Below are positions 1 through 6,995 of a DNA stretch of 18,144 nucleotides, piece after piece (within the stretch, counting starts at the first letter, position 1; each line of letters starts with the position of its first letter). Source of the stretch: JACKOD01 sp041591635 (GTDB lineage Bacteria > Pseudomonadota > Gammaproteobacteria > Pseudomonadales > Oleiphilaceae); contig JBFHRO010000045.1 of the NCBI GenBank assembly GCA_041591635.1, forward strand, positions 1 to 18,144, given 5' to 3'. The position numbers and the translations under genes are program-made. The notes below the pieces were generated by a model, which did not search any database, had not been told where the DNA came from, and worked only from the letters and a program-made list of their open reading frames with translations.

Positions 1-2400
1 ACCTCATCCATTCAAGACAAGCTGGCGCAAATGGCATCGGCCACCATTCGTCTGTACCAGCAAGGGGAAGAAACCTTGCCTGCGCGCAAACAAATAGTGC
101 TGAGCTACCTTAACACCGTACCCTTGGCGGCGGCCGCCGGCCATGGCGAAGTCAACGGTCTGGGTGATGGTTTGTGGGCCTGGATGGATGCCGATTTCGA
201 CCAGATCAATCAGTTGCTCGCACAATCGCCAGAGGATAACGAACGACTTGTTGAAAAAGCAGCGGCGCTACGCCAGGTCATTGCCCTGATGATTGCCCAC
301 CGGCGCCCCACGCACTATCTGCTGCAAGGGCGCGATGAGCTCAATCGCCTTACCGACAGTTACGTGCGCCTGATTTACAAGGCCGGACGCATCAGCGAAG
401 CCTTGATGCTCGAAGCCCTCAGCCAGACCACCCGGTTTCGCGAAAACCGTATCAAGCCGGCGGCACAGCAGATCACCATCAGCAAGGCCGCCACCATCAG
501 TCGCAATCGTCTGGGCGACTTGCTTAACCTCACACTTTACGATCTCGACCGGATTGACCTGCGCGTGATGATGACGCTGCATCAGCCCCTGCAGGAGATT
601 GCCAGCGACTACCTGCGCAACCTGAGCGACAAGGACTTTGCCCGCAGCAAACAGCTCTTTGGTCACCGCCTGCTCGAAGCCGATCAGGCTCCCTACATCA
701 ACTACAGCCTGACTCTGTATGAGCGCACGCCCCAGGGCAATCGGGTGCGGATTCAGACCGACACCACCAACCAGCCCTTTGACATCAACGAAAGCAGCAA
801 GCTGGAGTTGGGCTCCACCGCCAAATTGCGGGTGCTCACGACCTATCTGGAAATAGTGCAAGAGCTGCACAGCCAGTACAGCCCCGCCAGCGCCGAGGAA
901 TTGCAGGCGGTGCGGGCGGAGACGCGCGACAATATCAGCCTGTGGGCACTGGACTACCTGCTCGCCAACAGCGACCGGTCGCTGTCGGCCATGCTGCAGG
1001 CGGCGCTGGGGCGGCGCTATTCCGCCCACCCCGGTGAAGCCTTTTTTACCGGTGGAGGATTGCACCGCTTCAACAACTTTCAGAAGAAAGATGACGCCAT
1101 GGTGCCAACACTCAACGAGGCCATGCAGCACTCGGTCAACCTGCCCTTTGTACGCCTGATGCGCGACCTGGTGAACTACAGCATGTACAACTCGGTGGAT
1201 GGCACCAAACAAATGCTGCAAAGCAAAACCGATCCGCGCCGCAAGACCTATCTGGCACGCTTTGCCGACCGGGAAGGACTGGTGTATTTGCAGCGTTTCT
1301 GGCGCAGCTTCCAGAACAAAACCAGCGCCGAACAGCTGGATAACTTCCTCGAAGGCCTCAGACCCACCGCCAGCCGGCTCAGCGCCGTACACCGGTACTT
1401 GTTCCCCGAAGCCTCACGCTACGAGTTTGCAGCCTTTCTGGCCGAACGCATGCCCGACGAACCCCTGGGCGACCGGCGCCTGGATCAGCTGTATGAAATG
1501 TATGGCCCCGGCAAATTCAGCCTGCAGGATCAAAGCTACATAGCGCGTGTGCATCCGTTGGAACTCTGGTTACTGGGATACCTCATCAACAACCCCAGTG
1601 CCAGCTACCAAAGCGCGGTCAATGCCAGTCGCGATATCCGTCAGGAAGTCTACAACTGGCTGTTCGCCTCACGAATCAAGAACGCCCAGGACAACCGCAT
1701 CCGCATCATGCTTGAGGTCGAGGCCTTTTCTGACCTGCATCAGCGCTGGGCGCGCCTGGGCTACCCCTTCGACCATCTGGTGCCCTCACTGGGCACGGCG
1801 CTGGGCAGCTCCGGTGATCGCCCGGCGGCCCTGGCAGAGCTGATAGGGATTATTCTCAACGATGGGGTACGCATGCCAACGGTGCGGATCGAACATTTGC
1901 ATTTTGCCACAGAGACCCCCTATGAAGCCTCGGCCTCTCGCAACACCCTGGGGGGAATTCAGGTGATGCATCCGGAAGTGGCCAAAGCCCTGCGGGATGC
2001 CCTGAGAAACGTGGTCGATTTCGGCACCGCCGAACGCATCAAGAATGGTTTCGTGCTGGAAGATGGCAGTCGTCTGGTCGTGGGCGGAAAAACCGGTACC
2101 GGAGATAACCGAATCGTCACCCAGAGCATCGGGGGCGTCAAGGTGAAAACCCGTGCGGTCAACCGGACCGCTACTTTTGTGTTTTTCCTGGGCGATCGTT
2201 ATTTCGGCACCTTTACCGCCTATGTTACCGGCAACGAATCGGCCAATTTCAAGTTCACGTCAGCTTTGCCCGTACAGGCGCTCAAGGGACTGGCACCACT
2301 GATACAACCCTGGCTGATGCCCTCCGCCGCACCTTACTGTCAGGGAGAGCATGGCCATCAGACACAAACACGCGCCCCCCAGGCTTCAGAAAACCTGTAG
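1..2400 (+). CDS. Class A penicillin-binding protein-like peptidoglycan synthase (5' partial)
   Basis: This should be a bifunctional cell-wall enzyme: a glycosyltransferase (GT51) followed by a penicillin-binding transpeptidase, anchored in the inner membrane and facing the periplasm. The frame is open from base 1, so the start and most of the GT51 domain are outside; about 799 codons are visible. The first ~60 residues look like the end of a GT51 domain (KQIVLSYLN followed by a G/A-rich stretch). Counting from the Met at base 31, the transpeptidase motifs are SxxK as STAK at residues 262-265 (base 814), SxN as SVN at 368-370 (base 1132) and KTG at 687-689 (base 2089). The SxN-to-KTG distance, about 319 residues, is much longer than in Escherichia coli PBP1a or PBP1b, so this is a divergent large form. 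The stop is TAG at 2398, 15 bases inside the end of the convergent srkA gene. The motifs make the family secure; the specific role is inferred. Confidence 0.85.
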   Translation, partial: TSSIQDKLAQMASATIRLYQQGEETLPARKQIVLSYLNTVPLAAAAGHGEVNGLGDGLWAWMDADFDQINQLLAQSPEDNERLVEKAAALRQVIALMIAHRRPTHYLLQGRDELNRLTDSYVRLIYKAGRISEALMLEALSQTTRFRENRIKPAAQQITISKAATISRNRLGDLLNLTLYDLDRIDLRVMMTLHQPLQEIASDYLRNLSDKDFARSKQLFGHRLLEADQAPYINYSLTLYERTPQGNRVRIQTDTTNQPFDINESSKLELGSTAKLRVLTTYLEIVQELHSQYSPASAEELQAVRAETRDNISLWALDYLLANSDRSLSAMLQAALGRRYSAHPGEAFFTGGGLHRFNNFQKKDDAMVPTLNEAMQHSVNLPFVRLMRDLVNYSMYNSVDGTKQMLQSKTDPRRKTYLARFADREGLVYLQRFWRSFQNKTSAEQLDNFLEGLRPTASRLSAVHRYLFPEASRYEFAAFLAERMPDEPLGDRRLDQLYEMYGPGKFSLQDQSYIARVHPLELWLLGYLINNPSASYQSAVNASRDIRQEVYNWLFASRIKNAQDNRIRIMLEVEAFSDLHQRWARLGYPFDHLVPSLGTALGSSGDRPAALAELIGIILNDGVRMPTVRIEHLHFATETPYEASASRNTLGGIQVMHPEVAKALRDALRNVVDFGTAERIKNGFVLEDGSRLVVGGKTGTGDNRIVTQSIGGVKVKTRAVNRTATFVFFLGDRYFGTFTAYVTGNESANFKFTSALPVQALKGLAPLIQPWLMPSAAPYCQGEHGHQTQTRAPQASENL

Positions 2401-3369
2401 CGCGGGCTCGTCCAGTGCGGCCAGTTGCTCGCGCAATTCGAGAATATGACTGGCCCAGTAGCGCTCGGTGTTGAACCAGGGAAAATGGCGCGGAAACGCC
2501 GGATCACCCCAGCGCCGTCCCAGCCAGGCACTGTAATGCAGGATCCGCAGGGTCCGCAGCACCTCCACCAGGTGCAACTCGGCCGGATTAAAGGCCATGA
2601 AGTCCCGGTAGCCATCGAGTAATTCCGCCAACTGAATCTGCCGCTCCTCCCGCGTTCCGGAAAGAAACAACCACAGATCTGCAACGGCAGGCGCCATCAT
2701 ACAGTCATCAAAATCCACCAAAAACGGCGTTTCGTTGCGCCACAGAATATTACCTACATGGCAGTCACCATGGGCTCGCAGCCAGTTAAACTGGCCGGCC
2801 ATCGCCCAGCGCGAACGCAGTCGAGTCAGCAGATCGGCAGTCAGGGTTTCATAGGCCGGACGCAGCGGTGCCGGCAAAAAATCGTGCGTAAGCAAAAACT
2901 CGGTGCTGGCACAGGCGAAGTGTTCGATGCTCAGGGAATGGCGACTGACAAACGGCTTTTGCATCCCCGCCAGATGCAGCCGGCCCATGGTTCTGCCAAT
3001 CATGTTTAAATGGTCAGGATTATCGAACTGCGGTGCCGCCCCCCCTACCCGGGGATAGAGCGTAAAGCGGAATCCTTCAAAGTGATGCAGCGATTGATCC
3101 TCGAAACGCAAGGGGGCAATAGCGGGGATTTCGAGTGCCTGAAGTTCGTCACAAAACGCATGTTCTTCAAGAATCTGGGCATCCGTCCAGCGCCCCGGCC
3201 GATAAAACTTGGCAATGACCGGCGAACCTTCTTCGAGCCCTACCTGGTAGACCCGATTTTCATAGCTGTTGAGCGCCGCAATGCGCAAATCACTGACCAA
3301 TCCCAGCGATTCCACGGCAGCAATCACACGATCAGGGTTCAATCCATCAAAGGGGGGCGCTTGGGTCAT
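2386..3369 (-). CDS. srkA: Stress response kinase A (SrkA/YihE/RdoA)
   Basis: This is a cytoplasmic Ser/Thr protein kinase of the APH/choline-kinase fold. In E. coli, SrkA counters envelope and oxidative stress and acts against MazEF-driven death. The 327-residue protein matches the E. coli protein from end to end by eye. It has LNSYENRVYQ at 33-42, the ATP-binding Lys54 in AKFYRP, WTDAQILEEH at 61-70, the catalytic loop HGDCHVGN at 200-207 with D202, and the metal-binding VDFDD at 218-222. The tail RRWGDPAFPRHFPW is also typical. I chose ATG at 3369 because its length fits the family; TTG (3396) and GTG (3393) starts lie upstream in frame, and no start has a strong ribosome site. The gene ends a minus-strand series with the EamA permease upstream, 116 bases away. 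Its last 15 bases overlap the end of the PBP gene. Confidence 0.95.
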   Translation of the reverse strand: MTQAPPFDGLNPDRVIAAVESLGLVSDLRIAALNSYENRVYQVGLEEGSPVIAKFYRPGRWTDAQILEEHAFCDELQALEIPAIAPLRFEDQSLHHFEGFRFTLYPRVGGAAPQFDNPDHLNMIGRTMGRLHLAGMQKPFVSRHSLSIEHFACASTEFLLTHDFLPAPLRPAYETLTADLLTRLRSRWAMAGQFNWLRAHGDCHVGNILWRNETPFLVDFDDCMMAPAVADLWLFLSGTREERQIQLAELLDGYRDFMAFNPAELHLVEVLRTLRILHYSAWLGRRWGDPAFPRHFPWFNTERYWASHILELREQLAALDEPALQVF

Positions 3370-3433
3370 AAGCCGGTCATCCGCGTTGCTCACCAAAGCG
3401 CCATTATGTCAGGCTTTGCGAACCACCGCGAAC

Positions 3434-3454
3434 AGGCTGGCGACAAACCAGCCT
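3434..3454. other. Intergenic 7-bp hairpin between the EamA gene and srkA
   Basis: AGGCTGG (3434-3440) and CCAGCCT (3448-3454) form a perfect 7-bp inverted repeat with a 7-base loop. It lies in the 116-base gap between the end of the permease gene and the start of srkA. No T-run follows on either strand, so it is not a canonical intrinsic terminator. It could attenuate or stabilise the srkA message, or be chance. Beyond the hairpin I see nothing else clear in this gap. Confidence 0.3.
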
Positions 3455-3485
3455 CATAATCACCAGCACTACCCCCCCTAAGGCG

Positions 3486-4397
3486 TTAATTCACCAGTAA
3501 CACGCCCAGAATCACCAGAAGGGTTCCGGCGAAATGGGACCAGGAGGTGGGCTCGCCAAGCCACACCACCGCCAGCACCAGGGTAAACACCGGGCCGATG
3601 GAACCGGCAATGGCCGTTCGGGTCGCGCCGATTCTGGCAATAGCCTCTGACACCATGAAACTCGGGATCAAGGTGCTCACCAACGCCAACAAAATGGCAT
3701 AGACCCAGACAATGCCGCTCACATTGAGGGCCTGCCATGGCTGACTTAACCCGAAGTGCACCGCCACAAATGCGGTCGAACCTATCATCGCCACACTGGT
3801 AAAACAGCGACTGCCCAGCTGCGCAATCACGCCTTTGGCAAAAATGACGTACACCGAAAAACTCAGCGCCGCCCCCAATACCAGCAGAACCCCGGCAAGC
3901 ACAGCTTCCCCTTGGGCCTGACGGGCTTCCTCACCGTACATTAACAGCAAACCGCCATAACACAGCAGCAGCGCCGCCAGTGTTTTGAAGGTGATTCGTT
4001 CTTTATGAAACCACCAGCCCAGCACGGCGATGATCGCGGGGTAGGTGAAGAGCGTGAGCCGCTCAAGTTGTGCGGAAATGAGGGTCAACCCCAGCAAGTC
4101 GAGATAGGACGCCAGATAATAGCCAAGAAATCCCAGCAAAAGCGTCAGCAGCACCTGGCGCACCGAGATCGAAGCGGCCAGCTGCGACCTGGCGTGCAGA
4201 TACACCAGCATCGCCACATAAAAAGGCAGCGCAATCAGCATGCGCAACATGAGCAAGGCCTCAACCCCAACGCCCTGGGCATAGGCCAGTTTGATAAAAA
4301 TCGACTTGAGCGCAAACAAAAAGGTACCCGCCACAGCCAGAAGCATCCCTGTGGCAACCCTGGGCTGAGTGCCAGGGTCGTCGTTCACTGTTGCCAT
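3486..4397 (-). CDS. EamA/DMT-family permease (RhaT-like)
   Basis: This is an inner-membrane transporter of the drug/metabolite transporter superfamily. The 303 residues are mostly hydrophobic and fit about ten membrane helices in two EamA repeats, roughly residues 15-152 and 166-302. The second repeat carries the usual ending: a conserved RIGATRTAIAGSIGPVFT stretch at 256-273, then VVWLGEPTSW at 277-286 and a last helix at 288-302. The substrate cannot be read from the sequence; family members export amino acids, nucleobases or metabolites. The ATG at 4397 is supported by an AGGGAGAGG ribosome site just upstream. The gene lies 52 bases after the cNMP-binding-protein gene and is probably cotranscribed with it. 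Confidence 0.88.
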   Translation of the reverse strand: MATVNDDPGTQPRVATGMLLAVAGTFLFALKSIFIKLAYAQGVGVEALLMLRMLIALPFYVAMLVYLHARSQLAASISVRQVLLTLLLGFLGYYLASYLDLLGLTLISAQLERLTLFTYPAIIAVLGWWFHKERITFKTLAALLLCYGGLLLMYGEEARQAQGEAVLAGVLLVLGAALSFSVYVIFAKGVIAQLGSRCFTSVAMIGSTAFVAVHFGLSQPWQALNVSGIVWVYAILLALVSTLIPSFMVSEAIARIGATRTAIAGSIGPVFTLVLAVVWLGEPTSWSHFAGTLLVILGVLLVN

Positions 4398-4449
4398 GGC
4401 CTCTCCCTGGGCATTTAGGCGCGGATACTGGCCACAAAAGGGCCTCGTA

Positions 4450-5526
4450 TCAGGATTCGCGAATCACGTACACGCTGATCTGGTTCTGGGCCAGAATGTG
4501 TGCGGCAATATCATTGCGCTGCCCTCCTTCCTCGCTGAGGAAGTAGGTACAGTGCCGATCAAGTCCCGGGGCCTTGCGCCGCAAATCCGCCAAAGGAATA
4601 TGCATGCAACCCGGCAAAGGAATGTGTTCAAACTCAGGCAACGAGCGAATATCCAGCAACTTTGCCTGCATGTCGGCCTGGGCACACATCTGCTTGTATT
4701 GGGCATAACTCACTGACTTGACCAGTGACTCATGTAACAGATCGTGAAAGGATTTTTTGTCCAGCCGCGCCAGGCACCCCCCTTGCTCCATCACGACCGT
4801 TGCCGAACGGCTGGTCTCCGAAACCAGCGCCTCTTCACCGAAATAGGCGCCGGCACGCAAGGTTGCCACCCGCGTATTTGCGGCTCCCACCAATACATGC
4901 GCGCGCCCCCTGACCAGCAAATAGAAATAATCGCCAGCATCACCCTCGCGGATAATGATGTCCCCGGCTTTCACTTCCACCTTTTCGAAGCGCTCAAAAA
5001 TAGCATGTATGTTGGCCGGTGGCAGATTCAAAAACAGCGGAAACTCCAGCAGACTCGTCATCCAGTTGAAATACTCTTCGTCAAACTCCTGGGGCTCATC
5101 CCGGACTTGCCGCTTGCTGGCTTCGGCTTTGGCCATCTGGCTGCGACGCTCTTGCTCCTCGGACTCGGTCAGGGCCAGCGAACGATCCAGCTGTTTTGCA
5201 TCAATCAGCAACATATAACCGTCTGTCTGCGCCTTGACCTTGACGCCCTCGGGAATCTTGTCGTTGATGGGATGCAGGCACTGCGGATCCTGACTGTCAA
5301 TCGTAGTGCTCGATAGCAGTCCGCGCCGGGCCGTGAGTTTGCCGGCCAGCAAGTAATAGGTTGACGAAAGCTCATGGTGTTTCTCGAACAACTTCTCACC
5401 GGCACTGAAGGTGACCACACTGCTCTGGCTGATCAATTGATTGAGGTATTTTTCCGATAGCTGATCCAGCGGGCTATAACGCCCCATCCGCTTGGCGGTA
5501 ATGTTGAACTGTGCGTGCAATGACAT
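4450..5526 (-). CDS. Double cyclic-nucleotide-binding-domain protein with degenerate rhodanese tail
   Basis: This is a cytoplasmic protein of 358 residues with no membrane segment and no recognisable helix-turn-helix, so it is a sensor or effector rather than a CRP-type regulator. An N-terminal cNMP-binding-like domain (about 18-115) lacks a clear phosphate-binding cassette. A charged linker (about 118-150, rich in E, R, Q and K) follows. A second, better preserved cNMP-binding domain (about 162-262) has PBC-like AYFGEEALVSETSRSATV at 227-244, including the FGE and the R-S pair that contact the nucleotide phosphate. Residues 288-358 resemble a rhodanese domain (LLDIRSLPEFEHIPLPGCMHIPL), but the active-site loop reads YFLSEEGGQR (328-337) with no cysteine, so sulfurtransfer is unlikely. 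The ATG at 5526 has AGAGGA upstream. It is 66 bases downstream of tag. Domain calls are secure; the function is unknown. Confidence 0.85.
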   Translation of the reverse strand: MSLHAQFNITAKRMGRYSPLDQLSEKYLNQLISQSSVVTFSAGEKLFEKHHELSSTYYLLAGKLTARRGLLSSTTIDSQDPQCLHPINDKIPEGVKVKAQTDGYMLLIDAKQLDRSLALTESEEQERRSQMAKAEASKRQVRDEPQEFDEEYFNWMTSLLEFPLFLNLPPANIHAIFERFEKVEVKAGDIIIREGDAGDYFYLLVRGRAHVLVGAANTRVATLRAGAYFGEEALVSETSRSATVVMEQGGCLARLDKKSFHDLLHESLVKSVSYAQYKQMCAQADMQAKLLDIRSLPEFEHIPLPGCMHIPLADLRRKAPGLDRHCTYFLSEEGGQRNDIAAHILAQNQISVYVIRES

Positions 5527-5592
5527 GGGTAACGTCCTCTTCGTGTAGGTTACCGGGGATAATCGCTCAGCGGTACCCTGTCCGGAGCAATG

Positions 5593-6180
5593 TCATACCT
5601 GTGCATACCGGAAACAGGTCACCAGGTGGTCATTTACGAGCCCGATCGCCTGCATGTGGGCATACATGATGGTGGATCCCACAAAGGCCATGCCCCGTTT
5701 TTTCAGATCTTTTGACAAGACATCGCTTTGCGTCGTGGTGACCGGCACCTCTGCCATGCTGGCCCAGCGGTTCACAACGGGAGAGTGATTCACAAACCCC
5801 CAGATATAATTATCAAAGGTGCCGAATTCCTGCTGAATTTGCAAAAATACCCGTGCATTCTTGCGCGCTGCAAACACTTTGCGCCGGTTTCGAATAATGG
5901 CCGTATCGTACATCAATGCCTCCAGCGCTGCATCGGTCATCGCGGCTACAGATTCCGGATCAAACTGATGATAGGCGCGACGATAGCCTTCGCGCCGGCT
6001 TAAAATGGTGCTCCAGCTCAAGCCAGCCTGAGCCCCCTCAAGAATCAGCATTTCAAAATGCTTGCGATCGTCGTGAACCGGCACGCCCCATTCATAATCA
6101 TGGTAGGCAACGTAGTAATCGTCTTTGCCGAGCGCCCAGGTGCAGCGGCATTGACCGTCATCAAGTGCTTTAGCTGCCAT
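5593..6180 (-). CDS. tag: DNA-3-methyladenine glycosylase I
   Basis: This base-excision-repair enzyme removes 3-methyladenine from alkylated DNA. The protein has 195 residues, against about 187 in E. coli Tag, and aligns along its whole length by eye. The zinc site is complete: Cys13, His27 (in YHDYEWGVP), His185 and Cys189 (in VNDHLVTC). The catalytic-pocket segment LEGAQAGLSW at 47-56 includes the Glu49 equivalent of E. coli Glu38. FVNHSP, SDVLSKDLKKRG and FVGSTIMYAHMQA are also family hallmarks. The ATG at 6180 is preceded by GGAGACGGG. The three 15-bp tandem repeats begin 20 bases upstream of the start codon, inside the likely leader or promoter. The gene probably heads the minus-strand series tag, cNMP protein, permease, srkA. 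Confidence 0.96.
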   Translation of the reverse strand: MAAKALDDGQCRCTWALGKDDYYVAYHDYEWGVPVHDDRKHFEMLILEGAQAGLSWSTILSRREGYRRAYHQFDPESVAAMTDAALEALMYDTAIIRNRRKVFAARKNARVFLQIQQEFGTFDNYIWGFVNHSPVVNRWASMAEVPVTTTQSDVLSKDLKKRGMAFVGSTIMYAHMQAIGLVNDHLVTCFRYAQV

Positions 6181-6200
6181 TTACCCGTCTCCGCGCAATC

Positions 6201-6245
6201 GTTACAGACAATACCGTTACAAACAATACCGTTACACACAATACC
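6201..6245. repeat. Three perfect-length 15-bp tandem repeats
   Basis: Three adjacent copies of GTTACANACAATACC occupy 6201-6215, 6216-6230 and 6231-6245. They differ only at the seventh base (G, A, C in order). The array sits in the divergent tag / MESH1-like gap, 20 bases upstream of the tag start. The unit is about one and a half helix turns. On the minus strand each copy contains TATTGT, a weak -10-like hexamer. It may be a regulatory-site array, a short variable-number repeat or a slippage product. Confidence 0.85.
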
Positions 6246-6353
6246 ATAGGGCCAGATGCCCTCGGACACCATCATTTTTCCCTGTACCCAGTGCACATTT
6301 TTGCGCTTTGACACAAAATGCCAAACTCACGCTGCTGTGGCGTTTTTCTTCCA

Positions 6354-6382
6354 TGGAGAATAACGGGTTTTCTCGTTATAGT
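6354..6382 (+). promoter_or_regulatory. Candidate sigma-70 promoter of the MESH1-like gene
   Basis: A -35-like TGGAGA (6354-6359) and a -10-like TATAGT (6377-6382) are separated by 17 bases. Transcription would begin about 20 bases before the ATG at 6411, leaving room for the GAAGGA ribosome site. The -35 matches the consensus at four of six positions, so the call is tentative. Confidence 0.3.
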
Positions 6383-6410
6383 TCATACAACAACGAAGGA
6401 AACCCGACAC

Positions 6411-6974
6411 ATGCAGCCACTTCCCATTATTCTCAAAGCACTGGCGTTTGCCGCCCACAAACACCGCGATCAAAGGCGCAAGGATGCGGGAGCCTCACCT
6501 TATATCAATCATCCGATTGCACTGGCCGACATTCTGGTCAATCGGGGAGACATTCACGATCCGGTCATCGTGTGTGCGGCACTGCTGCACGATACCGTAG
6601 AAGACACCGAAACCACGGCCGAAGAACTGCTGCACGAATTCGGCAAGGAAATTGCCGATGTGGTCATTGAAGTCACCGATGACAAGCGGCTCCCCAAAGC
6701 CGAACGTAAAAGGTTGCAGGTGGAACATGCGCCCTCCATGTCTTATGCCGCCAAACTGATCAAGCTCGCCGATAAAATCTGCAACTTGCAAGACATCAGC
6801 CACAACCCCCCCAAAGACTGGGATCTGAACCGCAAGCGTACCTATTTCGATTGGGCCCGGCAGGTCGTGGATGGCGTGCGCGGTGTGCATCCGGATCTCG
6901 AAGCCCTGTTCGACGAAATCTACCTGACGCGTCCGGTCAGCGCCAAGGAACGCAAGACGGGCCAAAGCGCCTAG
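6411..6974 (+). CDS. MESH1-type HD-domain small alarmone hydrolase
   Basis: The likely reaction is removal of the 3'-pyrophosphate from (p)ppGpp, and possibly the NADPH phosphatase activity known for animal MESH1. The protein has 187 residues, a single SpoT-like HD hydrolase domain and no synthetase or regulatory region. It closely resembles human MESH1: HKHRDQRRKDAGASPYINHP (16-35), LLHDTVEDT (58-66), VTDDKRLPKAERKRLQVEHA (88-107) and KLIKLADKICNLQD (115-128). The expected metal ligands are present (H34, H60, D61, D121), as are E64 and D65. I chose the ATG at 6411 because of GAAGGA just upstream and because the family begins here; the frame extends 31 codons further 5' without similarity. 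It diverges from tag and converges on the patatin gene, 12 bases apart. Confidence 0.9.
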   Translation: MQPLPIILKALAFAAHKHRDQRRKDAGASPYINHPIALADILVNRGDIHDPVIVCAALLHDTVEDTETTAEELLHEFGKEIADVVIEVTDDKRLPKAERKRLQVEHAPSMSYAAKLIKLADKICNLQDISHNPPKDWDLNRKRTYFDWARQVVDGVRGVHPDLEALFDEIYLTRPVSAKERKTGQSA

Positions 6975-6978
6975 ACGC

Positions 6979-6995
6979 GGCCTGTGTCACAAGCC
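6979..6995 (-). terminator. Small hairpin at the convergent MESH1-like / patatin junction
   Basis: On the minus strand GGCTTGT and ACAGGCC pair (one G-U) around a three-base loop, and the structure overlaps the patatin stop codon at 6987-6989. It lies between two converging genes separated by only 12 bases. No T-run follows on either strand, so the terminator role is weakly supported. Confidence 0.25.

Noticed and set aside
268..1392. Long minus-strand open frame (374 codons) opposite the PBP gene
   Set aside because: The plus-strand frame has SxxK, SxN and KTG motifs. The antisense translation has no recognisable domain and looks like a by-product of codon bias.
4291..4304. FNR/ANR-like box TTGATAAAAATCGA
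   Set aside because: It has one mismatch and lies in the middle of the permease coding sequence, far from a start. It is probably chance.
6308..6313. Perfect TTGACA -35 hexamer upstream of the MESH1-like gene
   Set aside because: No -10-like sequence is found 16-18 bases downstream.
6045..6314. Minus-strand frame encoding a repeated GIVCN pentapeptide
   Set aside because: The repeat is just the translation of the 15-bp DNA array, and the frame overlaps tag out of phase with no other support.
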